Below are positions 1 through 9,489 of a DNA stretch of 53,724 nt, piece by piece. The notes under the pieces are model-generated. The model did no database searches and was not told the origin of the DNA. It saw nothing but the letters and a program-made list of their open reading frames with translations. The stretch's first letter is position 1, and every line of letters begins with the position of its first letter. The translations under genes and the position numbers were made by a program. Source of the DNA: Chitinophagales bacterium (GTDB taxonomy: Bacteria; Bacteroidota; Bacteroidia; Chitinophagales; JADJOU01); the NCBI GenBank assembly GCA_030832185.1, contig JAURJQ010000030.1, positions 1 to 53,724 of the forward strand. Direction: 5' to 3'.

Positions 1-124
1 GACGCTGTACGAATCTCCCTTTGTTTCTGCTATTCATCGTGAAAAGATGTATGGCGTTCAGTTTCACCCAGAAAAAAGTCATGATCAAGGGCTCCAAATG
101 ATAGAAAATTTTATTAAGTTATGA
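1..124 (+). CDS. HisH-like glutamine amidotransferase, C-terminal end (partial)
   Basis: The window opens inside this gene; reading from base 2, about 40 codons remain before the TGA at 122-124. They contain GVQFHPEKS, the class I glutamine amidotransferase motif carrying the catalytic His and Glu that complete the Cys-His-Glu triad. Such subunits hydrolyse glutamine and pass ammonia to a HisF-type partner, and that partner starts inside this stop codon (ATGA overlap). The downstream N-acetyl sugar amidotransferase points to a WbuY-type surface-sugar role rather than histidine synthesis. The nucleophile Cys lies outside the window. Confidence 0.85.
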   Translation, partial: TLYESPFVSAIHREKMYGVQFHPEKSHDQGLQMIENFIKL

Positions 125-894
125 CCTATCGTCCACGCATAATCCCTGTACTATTGCTGCATGATGGAGGTTTGGTGAAATCGGTTCAATTCAAAGACTA
201 CACCTATATCGGTGACCCTATGAATGCGGTGAAGATATTTAATGAAATGAATGCCGATGAACTTATTTTCCTAGATATCACTGCCAGTAAGCAAGGTAGG
301 ACTATGTCTAAAGAACTAGTGCGGGTGATAGGTGAAGAAGCTAAAATGCCTTTCTGTGCAGGTGGTGGGATTCGCAGTTTAGACGATATTCAGCATTTAG
401 TGCAGGCGGGTGCAGAGAAGGTGGTACTCGGTCACAGTGCCGCGAGCAATCCATCTTTTGTCCGAGAGGCCAGTCGTGCCTTTGGTTCATCTACCGTCAG
501 TGTATGTATCGATATCAAAAAGGATTTCTGGGGCAGAGAAAAAATATGGTCAGAAAATGGCAAGCTATCACATAACTATACACCTAAAGAGTTTGCACTC
601 CGCATGGAGGAAGCTGGGGCAGGCGAACTGGTGATTCAATCTATTCAGCGCGATGGCACTCTACAGGGCTATGATATAAACTCTATTCAAGATATAGCTC
701 AGGCGGTAGCGATTCCCGTTGTAGCATTGGGTGGTGCCGGCAGTCTAGCCCATCTTCATGCGCTTTATCAAAAAGTAAATGTGAACGGATTGGCGGCAGG
801 GAGTATATTTGTATTCCATGGTATACATAAAGGCGTATTAATTCAGTATCCTACTATCAATCAAAAAGAAGTTATATATGCAGATAGTGAATAG
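121..894 (+). CDS. wbuZ: HisF-like glycosyl amidation protein (WbuZ-type)
   Basis: This is a 257-residue TIM-barrel protein of the HisF family. True HisF cyclases have two catalytic aspartates. The second is present (Asp131 in VCIDIKKD). The first, in the LDVKDG motif, is Leu12 here (IIPVLLLHDGG). A LLL in this place is, from memory, typical of the HisF homologues found with N-acetyl sugar amidotransferases (WbuZ/HisF2 group), so a role in histidine synthesis is unlikely. The likely job is to take ammonia from the HisH-like subunit and deliver it for amidination of an acetamido sugar. It overlaps hisH by 4 bp and the next gene by 17 bp, so the three are translationally coupled. Confidence 0.85.
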   Translation: MTYRPRIIPVLLLHDGGLVKSVQFKDYTYIGDPMNAVKIFNEMNADELIFLDITASKQGRTMSKELVRVIGEEAKMPFCAGGGIRSLDDIQHLVQAGAEKVVLGHSAASNPSFVREASRAFGSSTVSVCIDIKKDFWGREKIWSENGKLSHNYTPKEFALRMEEAGAGELVIQSIQRDGTLQGYDINSIQDIAQAVAIPVVALGGAGSLAHLHALYQKVNVNGLAAGSIFVFHGIHKGVLIQYPTINQKEVIYADSE

Positions 895-1999
895 GCCCTA
901 CCAAATATGCGTTCGATGTGTCATGGATACTTCGGATGAGGATATTCGTTTTAATGAGCAAGGGGTCTGTCATCATTGTCGTGATTTCGAAGAGGTACTC
1001 CGTCAGCCCAGGTATGATAAGGCCAAAGCGCCCGCTGCACTCGAAGCACTCATAAAACGTGTCAAGGAGGCATCGGCAGGTAAATCCTATGACTGTATCA
1101 TAGGTATTAGTGGTGGAGTGGATAGCTGCTATACGGCTTATCTCTGTCATTCTTGGGGTCTTAGACCACTGCTATTGCACATGGATAATGGCTGGAATTC
1201 GGATATCTCAGCCTCCAATATCAAAAATCTTATCGATAAATTGGGTCTAGACTATATGAGTTACGTACTAGACTGGAATGAATTTCGTGAGATACAATTA
1301 GGCTTTATTCGGTCATCGATCGTCGACATCGAATTGCCAACGGATATAGCTATTCCAGCAGCCTTGTACGAGGTCGCTTCAAAAAATTCTATACCATTTA
1401 TTATTTCCGGGGGCAATTATTCTGGAGAAGGTATACTGCCTCTAACCTGGGGATATCATGTGCTCAAAGATGCTTATCTGTATCGGTATATTGTCAAGAA
1501 ATTTTCTAAAGTAAAATTGAAAAAAGTTCCAGTGGTAGGTCTTTGGGAAGAAATTTATTATAAATTTTTGAAGGGAATTTGTACGCTTTACCCCCTCAAT
1601 TTAGTAGATTATGATAAGGATAAGGCTCGCCAGTTTTTAAAAGACAACTACGGATGGCGTGATTATGGGGGGAAACATCACGAGTCTCGTATTACGGCTT
1701 TTTGGCAGTCATACGTCATGCCTACGAAGTACAATATGGACTATCGTAGGGCGACCTATTCTTCTATGATAGTCTCAGGACAGATATCCAGAGAAGAGGC
1801 TTTGAAAGGATTGGATGCTCTCTCTTACCAGGAAGAAAAAATACCATCAGAAAAAGAATATATAGCTAAAAAATTTAATATCTCTACCCAAGAGCTAGAC
1901 CGCTATCTCAGTCAGGCACCGAAAACGTATAAAGATTTTCCGAATCAGAAGAATTTGATTCAATGGTTTTATAAAATTTATGGCATAGTGTTTAATTAA
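878..1999 (+). CDS. wbuX: N-acetyl sugar amidotransferase (WbuX/WbpG-type)
   Basis: This 373-residue protein has a PP-loop ATP-pyrophosphatase motif, SGGVDS, at about residues 77-82. In front of it lies the four-cysteine cluster (C11, C14, C31, C34) seen in sugar amidotransferases. The family adenylates an acetamido group on a nucleotide sugar and replaces the oxygen with ammonia supplied by the HisH/HisF-like pair, giving an acetamidino sugar for O-antigen or flagellin glycans. The ATG lies inside the end of the hisF-like gene. The exact sugar substrate cannot be read from this window. Confidence 0.88.
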   Translation: MQIVNRPYQICVRCVMDTSDEDIRFNEQGVCHHCRDFEEVLRQPRYDKAKAPAALEALIKRVKEASAGKSYDCIIGISGGVDSCYTAYLCHSWGLRPLLLHMDNGWNSDISASNIKNLIDKLGLDYMSYVLDWNEFREIQLGFIRSSIVDIELPTDIAIPAALYEVASKNSIPFIISGGNYSGEGILPLTWGYHVLKDAYLYRYIVKKFSKVKLKKVPVVGLWEEIYYKFLKGICTLYPLNLVDYDKDKARQFLKDNYGWRDYGGKHHESRITAFWQSYVMPTKYNMDYRRATYSSMIVSGQISREEALKGLDALSYQEEKIPSEKEYIAKKFNISTQELDRYLSQAPKTYKDFPNQKNLIQWFYKIYGIVFN

Positions 2000-2128
2000 A
2001 TAACGAAATGCCCCCAGTTATTATTAATTTGTTGTTCTTTACATCATATATAAATGTAAGTGAATTAGTCACATCTTAAATATTTTTTACAGTATTTGTT
2101 GTAAACGTTAACTAATTAAAATCATACA

Positions 2129-3028
2129 ATGAAATATATTTTTAAAGAAATTAAACAGTGCGAAATGTGTAATGATAAATCAAATTCGCATTACAAAATT
2201 GGTCAAAGATTTAATAAGTCGCAAGGATTATTCCCAAGGAAAAAGACTGGATTAACAGTTACGGTAAATAAATGTAGTAATTGTGGTTTGATATATTCTA
2301 ATCCTATGCCTATTCCATTAGATATTTTAGATCATTATGGAGTTCTGCCTAAAGACTATTGGAAACCTGAATATTTCAATATTTTGCCTGATATAGAATA
2401 CTTAAAGAGTGAAATAGCAAAATACATTGACATTCATGCCTCCCCTAAAGTTCTTGACATCGGTTCTGGTATAGGTAAAATGATGAAAGCCTTTATTGAT
2501 AATGGATTTGATGCTTATGGGATAGAGCCTTCTCCTAGTTTTATTGAAATGGCAGTTAATAAAATGAAAATACCAAAAGAAAGGTTGCAATGTGTACAAG
2601 TAGAGGATGCGGAGTTTGAGGAAAACTTTTTTGATTTGATTACTTTTGGAGCAGTTTTTGAGCATTTATATCACCCATCAATAGCTCTTAAAAGAGCTCT
2701 AAGATGGTTAAGACCTGGAGGATTAGTAAAAATCCAAGTACCTTCTGCTAATTGGCTTACTGCAAAATTCTTGAACATATGGTATAAAATTACTTTTCAA
2801 GATAATTGTACTAATTTAAGCCCAATGCATACTCCTTATCATTTGTATGAGTTTTCATTAAAGTCATTTAGAAAAAATGCAGAATTGAATGGATATGAGA
2901 TTGTGGGAGTTCATTATGAGATATGTGATACTTTCTTACCGCGTATTTTTGACAGAATAATTAAACCCATAATGAAAAAAACCAATACAGGCATGGAGAT
3001 TTACCTATTATTAAGAAAGCCATTGTAG
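2129..3028 (+). CDS. Class I SAM-dependent methyltransferase with N-terminal cysteine pairs
   Basis: This 299-residue protein starts with two CxxC pairs (C11/C14 and C49/C52), probably a small zinc-binding unit. A class I methyltransferase fold follows: the SAM-binding motif VLDIGSGIGK is at about residues 108-117, and a second motif (FDLITFGAVFEHL) lies further on. The arrangement is common for methyltransferases in polysaccharide clusters, where they methylate sugars or close glycans. It stands 129 bp after the sugar amidotransferase and is noticeably more AT-rich than the genes on either side, which suggests separate acquisition. Its substrate is unknown. Confidence 0.75.
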   Translation: MKYIFKEIKQCEMCNDKSNSHYKIGQRFNKSQGLFPRKKTGLTVTVNKCSNCGLIYSNPMPIPLDILDHYGVLPKDYWKPEYFNILPDIEYLKSEIAKYIDIHASPKVLDIGSGIGKMMKAFIDNGFDAYGIEPSPSFIEMAVNKMKIPKERLQCVQVEDAEFEENFFDLITFGAVFEHLYHPSIALKRALRWLRPGGLVKIQVPSANWLTAKFLNIWYKITFQDNCTNLSPMHTPYHLYEFSLKSFRKNAELNGYEIVGVHYEICDTFLPRIFDRIIKPIMKKTNTGMEIYLLLRKPL

Positions 3029-3037
3029 TTTTTTACC

Positions 3038-3085
3038 ATGTGTGGCATTGCCTGGTTTTATTGATTTTAACAAAAGGTGCGAGTA
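3038..3085 (+). pseudogene. 5' remnant of a second asparagine synthase gene
   Basis: At 3038 an ATG opens a stretch reading MCGIA, then, after skipping one extra T at about base 3053, GFIDFN. This is the invariant N-terminus of class II asparagine synthases, including the catalytic Cys2. It aligns base by base with the start of the intact asnB at 4476 for about 35 bp, with three substitutions and one insertion, and similarity then stops. The unaltered frame ends at TGA within nine codons. This is a decayed 5' scrap of an asnB copy, cut off just before the DUF4143 ATPase gene. Confidence 0.7.
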
Positions 3086-3148
3086 CTCCTTCCCTCCCTT
3101 CGCTAAAGTAGTTTAAGAAAGTGAAAACAACACACAATTAATCAAATT

Positions 3149-3206
3149 TTATAATTATATTTACAAAATAGCCATTATTTTTGTAAAGTTATAATTACGG
3201 TTACAA
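3149..3206 (+). repeat. Two 18-bp direct repeats, 40 bp apart, before the first ATPase gene
   Basis: The sequence TTATAATTAYRKTTACAA occurs at 3149-3166 and 3189-3206, with 15 of 18 positions identical and starts exactly 40 bp apart. A possible -7 box, TATTTTTG at 3176-3183, lies between the copies, so a bound protein could control this promoter. The core (AATTA followed by a short GT-rich part) loosely resembles the 32-bp-period repeats at 6410 and 6882, which also precede DUF4143-type genes. Confidence 0.5.
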
Positions 3207-3225
3207 TTTATAGATTTAAATTTAT

Positions 3226-4464
3226 TTGAAACCCAGCCACACTTTATTATCAATACCTGAGGATCTTGTATCGAGGGCTCGCTATATTGATGCTATTCGA
3301 CCCTATATAGGCAAACAAGTTATCAAAGTATTCACTGGTCAGCGAAGGGTAGGTAAGAGCTATCTTTTGTTTCAGATGATAAATTGTATAGCAGACCTAG
3401 ACCATCAAGCGACATTTATATATATAAATAAAGAGGATCTAAGGTTTGATTTTATAAAGAATGCCCATGATTTGAGCGAATATGTTCTTCAGCATCTATC
3501 TGAAAAAGGAAAAACATATTTATTTATAGACGAAATTCAGGATATTCTTGATTTTCATACAGCTCTGCGTTCATTGCACCTCCATGAGAATCTGGACATT
3601 TATTGTACAGGTAGCAATGCCAATATGCTCTCTAGCGATATATCAGGCTATTTAAGTGGTCGGTTTATCGAGTTGACCGTATACAGTCTGGCATACACTG
3701 AATTTTTAGAATTTCACGGGTTAATAGATAGCAGTATTAGTCTAGATAAATACCTGAAATATGGAGGATTGCCTTATTTGAGACATTTGCCTTTAGAAGA
3801 TGAAATCGTATGGGAATATTTAAAAAATGTCTACAATACTATTGTTTATAGAGATATTGTGCAGCGATTTAATATCCGAAGCACCCATTTTTTAGAGCGT
3901 CTAGTCTTATTTTTAGCATCAAATACGGGCAGTCTATTTTCCGCAAAAAAAATTAGCGATTTCTTGAAATCTCAGCAGCTGAATATGGCACCTAATCAGG
4001 TGCAGACATATATCGGTTATCTTCTCAACTCATTTATACTACTCGCAGCACCTCGATACAATATACAGGGAAAGAGATTGTTTGAAATTGGCGAAAAATA
4101 CTATTTTGAAAATCTAGGAATTCGAAATGCTATATGGGGCTATCGACTGGAAGATCGCGGCAAAATATTGGAGAATGTAGTTCATAATCACTTGAGAATG
4201 CTTAATTACTCAGTAAAAGTAGGCGTATTGGGCAACCAAGAAATTGATTTCGTAGCAGAGAAGCATGGAGAAGTTTTATATATCCAGGTTTCGCTCCAAC
4301 TCATAGAAGAAAAAACGATAGAGAGAGAGTTTGGCAATTTGCTCAGCATTAAAGATAATCATCCTAAAATATTGGTTACCTTAGATTCCTATACGGGCAA
4401 TACGGTAAAAGGAATTCAAGTCAAATCTTTAGCAGAGTTTTTATTGATAGAAAAATTTCACTAG
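3226..4464 (+). CDS. AAA ATPase with DUF4143-type C-terminal domain (copy 1)
   Basis: This 412-residue protein has a Walker A motif GQRRVGKS at residues 38-45 and a Walker B motif YLFIDEIQ near residue 100. It has the usual layout of the family: N-terminal AAA_14 ATPase, winged-helix middle and C-terminal DUF4143 domain. In the C-terminal domain the nuclease-like motif reads EIDFVAEKHGEVLYIQVS. The Asp is kept, but the ExK pair of PD-(D/E)xK enzymes is replaced by QVS, so nuclease activity is doubtful. The start is TTG. The gene ends 11 bp before asnB and is probably transcribed with it. No function has been established for this very common family. Confidence 0.8.
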   Translation: MKPSHTLLSIPEDLVSRARYIDAIRPYIGKQVIKVFTGQRRVGKSYLLFQMINCIADLDHQATFIYINKEDLRFDFIKNAHDLSEYVLQHLSEKGKTYLFIDEIQDILDFHTALRSLHLHENLDIYCTGSNANMLSSDISGYLSGRFIELTVYSLAYTEFLEFHGLIDSSISLDKYLKYGGLPYLRHLPLEDEIVWEYLKNVYNTIVYRDIVQRFNIRSTHFLERLVLFLASNTGSLFSAKKISDFLKSQQLNMAPNQVQTYIGYLLNSFILLAAPRYNIQGKRLFEIGEKYYFENLGIRNAIWGYRLEDRGKILENVVHNHLRMLNYSVKVGVLGNQEIDFVAEKHGEVLYIQVSLQLIEEKTIEREFGNLLSIKDNHPKILVTLDSYTGNTVKGIQVKSLAEFLLIEKFH

Positions 4465-4475
4465 AAAAATAACCC

Positions 4476-6386
<1,911 letters not shown>

Positions 6387-6409
6387 TACATTTTTCATAA
6401 AATAACAAT

Positions 6410-6493
6410 AATTGGAGCGTATATTTTCCATTATAATACACAATTATAGCGTATATTTATCAACACAATATTTAATTATGGCGTAAAATTGTC
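6410..6493 (+). repeat. Three-unit direct repeat array, period 32 bp (array A)
   Basis: Units start at 6410 (AATTGGAGCGTATATTTTC), 6442 (AATTATAGCGTATATTTATC) and 6474 (AATTATGGCGTAAAATTGTC), exactly 32 bp apart. About 20 bp of each unit is conserved and the rest varies. The same unit with the same period occurs at 6882-6965. In both arrays the third unit starts 38 bp before a -7-like box; here that box is TGTCTTTA at 6512-6519, a weakened form of TATCTTTG. A 32-bp period is about three helical turns, which would place bound proteins on one face of the DNA. Confidence 0.75.
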
Positions 6494-6875
6494 AATTGAT
6501 TTAAAAATAGTTGTCTTTATAAGTAATGTCAATCCACATTTGTCGGGCAGTGAATTTGAATCAGCTATCGTAGCAGAAATGTATAAGCAGCTACAGTATT
6601 TAGATATCGATGCCAGTGTCTACCATCTCCGCACCAGTGACGGGCGCGAAGTGGATTTATTGATAGAGACCCCTCAAGGCTATTATGCTTTTGAAATTAA
6701 AATGTCTTCAAACTACAATCACACAGACAATCGACATTTGAGGAATTTAGAAGAGATATTAGACAAACCCTTATTGCATTCTTTCGTTCTATCACAAGAT
6801 ACCAAACCTAATCAAACGAATAGCGCTATCACCGCTGTGCATGCAGCGGACTTTCTCACCTCAATAATCACATAA
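6489..6875 (+). pseudogene. Truncated DUF4143 gene: C-terminal domain only
   Basis: An open frame of 128 codons from a TTG at 6489 closely matches the last 115 or so residues of the intact ATPase at 7000-8250. Shared blocks include GREVDLLIETP, YNHTDNRHLR and LDKPxLHSFV. The Walker motifs and the entire ATPase part are absent. Upstream, repeat array A and a decayed -7 box sit where they do in the intact copy. This is best explained by an internal deletion of about 0.9 kb in a duplicated module. The PD-(D/E)xK-like core (D...EIK) is kept, so a stand-alone domain could still be made, but there is no good start codon. Confidence 0.75.
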
Positions 6876-6881
6876 TTGAAC

Positions 6882-6965
6882 AATTAGGCGTAAATTATCG
6901 CATATCATTCAATAATTCGGCGTAAATTATCGCATATTATCCAATAATTCGGCGTAAATACTTGC
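6882..6965 (+). repeat. Three-unit direct repeat array, period 32 bp (array B)
   Basis: Units start at 6882 (AATTAGGCGTAAATTATCGC), 6914 (AATTCGGCGTAAATTATCGC) and 6946 (AATTCGGCGTAAATACTTGC), exactly 32 bp apart. The first two differ at only one position over 20 bp. The third unit runs into the -33 TTG of the promoter at 6962-6991, so a protein bound here should affect transcription of the ATPase at 7000. This looks like a set of iteron-type operator sites. It is too short and too diverged for a CRISPR array. Confidence 0.8.
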
Positions 6966-6991
6966 ATTGTAAAAATAATGTATTATCTTTG
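6962..6991 (+). promoter_or_regulatory. Bacteroidota-type promoter of ATPase copy 2
   Basis: TTG at 6962-6964 is followed, after 19 bp, by TATCTTTG at 6984-6991, an exact match to the TTG-N19-TAnnTTTG pattern of Bacteroidota. Only 8 bases separate the box from the ATG at 7000, so the mRNA would have little or no leader. Confidence 0.65.
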
Positions 6992-6999
6992 CTGTCGAA

Positions 7000-8250
7000 A
7001 TGGATAAGGAACGACTTCTAGTTGGTGAAATTAAAAGGCAGCAGACCAAGCGGTTTGGCAGAATAGTCATCTTGACAGGAGCTAGACAAGTCGGTAAGAC
7101 CACATTACTTCGCCATCAATTTTCAGATTATCAATATATAAATATTGATGATCCACAAATCCGAAGAGTTTTGATGGGGCTTTCGTCCACACAGTGGGCT
7201 AGCAATTATCCAGAAGTCATCCTAGATGAAGTGCAGAAAGAACCGCAACTCATGGATATAGTGAAAGCGGTCTATGATCTTCAGAAAGGAAACAAATTCA
7301 TTCTCACAGGCTCAAGTCAGCTATTGCTGCTCAGCCAGATACGGGAGTCACTCGCTGGGCGATGCACTATTTTGGAATTATTTCCACTGACACTGCCAGA
7401 GCTAAAAACTAATGGATGGGGTGATGTCCCAAAGCTTTCATTATTTCAGAGAATACTCACAGGGGAGAAGGTTCCTGAGCTCCTACCATTTACCCTAACG
7501 AAAGATTACGATCAGTCGATAGAAGTGTATCAGTATTTCTTGAAGTACGGAGGTTATCCCGCTCTGGTAGCGGATGATTTGGACGATCAAGATCGCAAAC
7601 AATGGCTTCGAGATTATCAGACTACCTACCTAGAGCGCGATATACGAGATATAGCAGACTTCAAAAATTTAGAACCATTTATTCTTATTCAGCGAATCAG
7701 TGCATTGCTCACCGGGAATCAACTGGGCTATACACAGCTAGCAAAGGAAGCTAAAGTGCATCTCAATACCGCCAAGCGTTATTTGCAGTATCTCTCTATG
7801 AGTTATCAGGCTATTTTGCTGCAGCCATGGTTCAAAAACGAATTGAAGCGATTGTCCAAAGTTCCTAAATTGCACTATCTGGATATAGGAATAGCACGCA
7901 GTGTTACGAATAATTTTGATGGAGAATTGAAAGGAAATGAATTTGAATCGGTGGTGGTATCTGAAATCTATAAGCAACTAAAGTATATGCCTGGACATTA
8001 TGATTTGTATCATCTTCGAACGCACGATGGTCGAGAGGTAGATTTACTCATAGAAACACCCAAGGGTTATTTCGCATTTGAGATCAAGATGACTTCACAT
8101 TACAATCATACAGACAACAGGCATCTGCGACACTTAGACGAGATTTTAGATAAACCCATCTTGCATTCTTTTGTCATTACCCAAGACTTAATGCCAAATC
8201 AAAATGAAAAAGATATCACCGCTTTACATGCCGCTCAATTTCTCACCTAA
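7000..8250 (+). CDS. AAA ATPase with DUF4143 domain (copy 2)
   Basis: This 416-residue protein has Walker A GARQVGKT at residues 27-34 and Walker B EVILDEVQ at about 72-79. A winged-helix region and a C-terminal DUF4143 domain follow. That domain contains GREVDLLIETPKGYFAFEIKM, in which the Asp and the ExK pair of the PD-(D/E)xK fold are intact, unlike copy 1. It is encoded just after repeat array B and its own promoter. The truncated copy immediately upstream is its closest relative here. A glycosyltransferase starts 3 bp downstream. The function is unknown; the family behaves as accessory, frequently duplicated DNA. Confidence 0.82.
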   Translation: MDKERLLVGEIKRQQTKRFGRIVILTGARQVGKTTLLRHQFSDYQYINIDDPQIRRVLMGLSSTQWASNYPEVILDEVQKEPQLMDIVKAVYDLQKGNKFILTGSSQLLLLSQIRESLAGRCTILELFPLTLPELKTNGWGDVPKLSLFQRILTGEKVPELLPFTLTKDYDQSIEVYQYFLKYGGYPALVADDLDDQDRKQWLRDYQTTYLERDIRDIADFKNLEPFILIQRISALLTGNQLGYTQLAKEAKVHLNTAKRYLQYLSMSYQAILLQPWFKNELKRLSKVPKLHYLDIGIARSVTNNFDGELKGNEFESVVVSEIYKQLKYMPGHYDLYHLRTHDGREVDLLIETPKGYFAFEIKMTSHYNHTDNRHLRHLDEILDKPILHSFVITQDLMPNQNEKDITALHAAQFLT

Positions 8251-8253
8251 ACT

Positions 8254-9489
8254 ATGACCAAAAATATACTCTACATTTCCTACGATGGCATGACAGATCC
8301 ATTGGGTCAGAGTCAGGTGCTGCCCTATATCTGCGGCTTATCTGCACAAGGGTATAGCTTCACTTTGATTAGTTGTGAGAAGCCAGATAGATATGAAAGC
8401 AATAAGGAGGATATAGAAAAAATTTGTACAGATAATGGCATCGATTGGAGACCATTGATGTATCATAAATCTCCACCAATACTATCGACGGTCTGGGATG
8501 TCAATCAGATTCAGAAATTGGCTTATCGTCTTGAAGAAGAAAAATCATTTTGCCTTGTACATTGTCGCGGATATATTTCAGCATTGATAGGACTGGGAAT
8601 GAAACGGCGCTATGGTACGAAATTTCTCTTTGACATGCGTGGACTCTGGGCAGATGAAAAGGTAGATGCCGGAGCGTGGAGATTAGAAAACCCTATTTAT
8701 AAATTGGTCTATAGATTCTTTAAGAAAAAAGAGAAAGAGTTTTTCTTAAATGCTGACCACACTATAAGCCTTACCCAGAGAGGAAAAAAAGAAATCCTAT
8801 CGTGGGATTATATGCATGGGAAGCCAGATAATATAGAAGTCATACCCTGCTGTGCAGATATGGATTTGTTTGATTTTAATAAATTAGATTCTAATAGTGT
8901 TCAGGGTTGGAAAAACAAATTACAGATTTCGGATACAGATTTTATAGTTTCTTATCTTGGCTCTATCGGCACGTGGTATATGCTAGAAGAAATGCTAGAT
9001 TTTTTCAAAGTGGTAAAGACGAAATGGACAAATGCCAAGTTTTTATTTATCACGCATGATGAACATGAAAAGATTAGAGAGGCAGCGAGAAGCAGAAACA
9101 TATTGTCAGACATCATCCTACAACCTGCGCAGAGAAAAGAGGTGCCCGAAATCCTCAGTTTATCAGCTTTTTCTATTTTTTTCATACGTCCTTCCTATAG
9201 TAAAATAGCAAGTAGTCCAACCAAGCAAGCCGAAATCATGGCGATGGGTATTCCGCTCATCTGCAATGAAGGTGTAGGCGATACCGATACTATTGTGAAA
9301 AGTAATCTTGTAGGAGTGACCATTTCAGATTTAAATCAGTCCAACTATATGAAATTAATAGAAGACTTTGATTATACACTATATAATAAAGAAAAAGTAA
9401 GAATGTCTGCTTTGAATTCGTTTGGTTTAGAAAATGGCGTGGGAAAATACAATTCTGTTTACTTGAAAATATTAAGTGCTGAAATCTAA
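8254..9489 (+). CDS. Glycosyltransferase, GT4-like
   Basis: This 411-residue protein has an N-terminal Rossmann-like half (ILYISYDGMTDPLGQSQVLPYI), typical of GT-B enzymes in polysaccharide clusters. Its C-terminal half has the donor-binding region (SSPTKQAEIMAMGIPLICNEGVGDT), the usual place of the conserved E of GT4 enzymes. It should transfer a sugar from a nucleotide donor to a growing lipid-linked glycan on the inner face of the membrane. It begins 3 bp after the ATPase stop and overlaps the next glycosyltransferase by 14 bp. Donor and acceptor cannot be told from the sequence. Confidence 0.8.
   Translation: MTKNILYISYDGMTDPLGQSQVLPYICGLSAQGYSFTLISCEKPDRYESNKEDIEKICTDNGIDWRPLMYHKSPPILSTVWDVNQIQKLAYRLEEEKSFCLVHCRGYISALIGLGMKRRYGTKFLFDMRGLWADEKVDAGAWRLENPIYKLVYRFFKKKEKEFFLNADHTISLTQRGKKEILSWDYMHGKPDNIEVIPCCADMDLFDFNKLDSNSVQGWKNKLQISDTDFIVSYLGSIGTWYMLEEMLDFFKVVKTKWTNAKFLFITHDEHEKIREAARSRNILSDIILQPAQRKEVPEILSLSAFSIFFIRPSYSKIASSPTKQAEIMAMGIPLICNEGVGDTDTIVKSNLVGVTISDLNQSNYMKLIEDFDYTLYNKEKVRMSALNSFGLENGVGKYNSVYLKILSAEI

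Noticed and set aside
121-894. Histidine-biosynthesis hisF
   Set aside because: The first catalytic Asp is Leu, and the neighbours are a sugar amidotransferase and glycan genes, not his genes.
872-1150. Minus-strand frame under the sugar amidotransferase
   Set aside because: It lies over a well-supported gene and has no recognisable features. The same holds for the other frames lying opposite clear genes.
2002-2024. Terminator after the sugar amidotransferase
   Set aside because: AATAAC and GTTATT arms are only six AT-rich pairs with a long loop; not convincing.
6410-6965. CRISPR array
   Set aside because: Only three units occur on each side. The conserved part is about 20 bp with degenerate positions, the variable parts are about 12 bp, and no cas genes are near. 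Iteron-like operator sites fit better.
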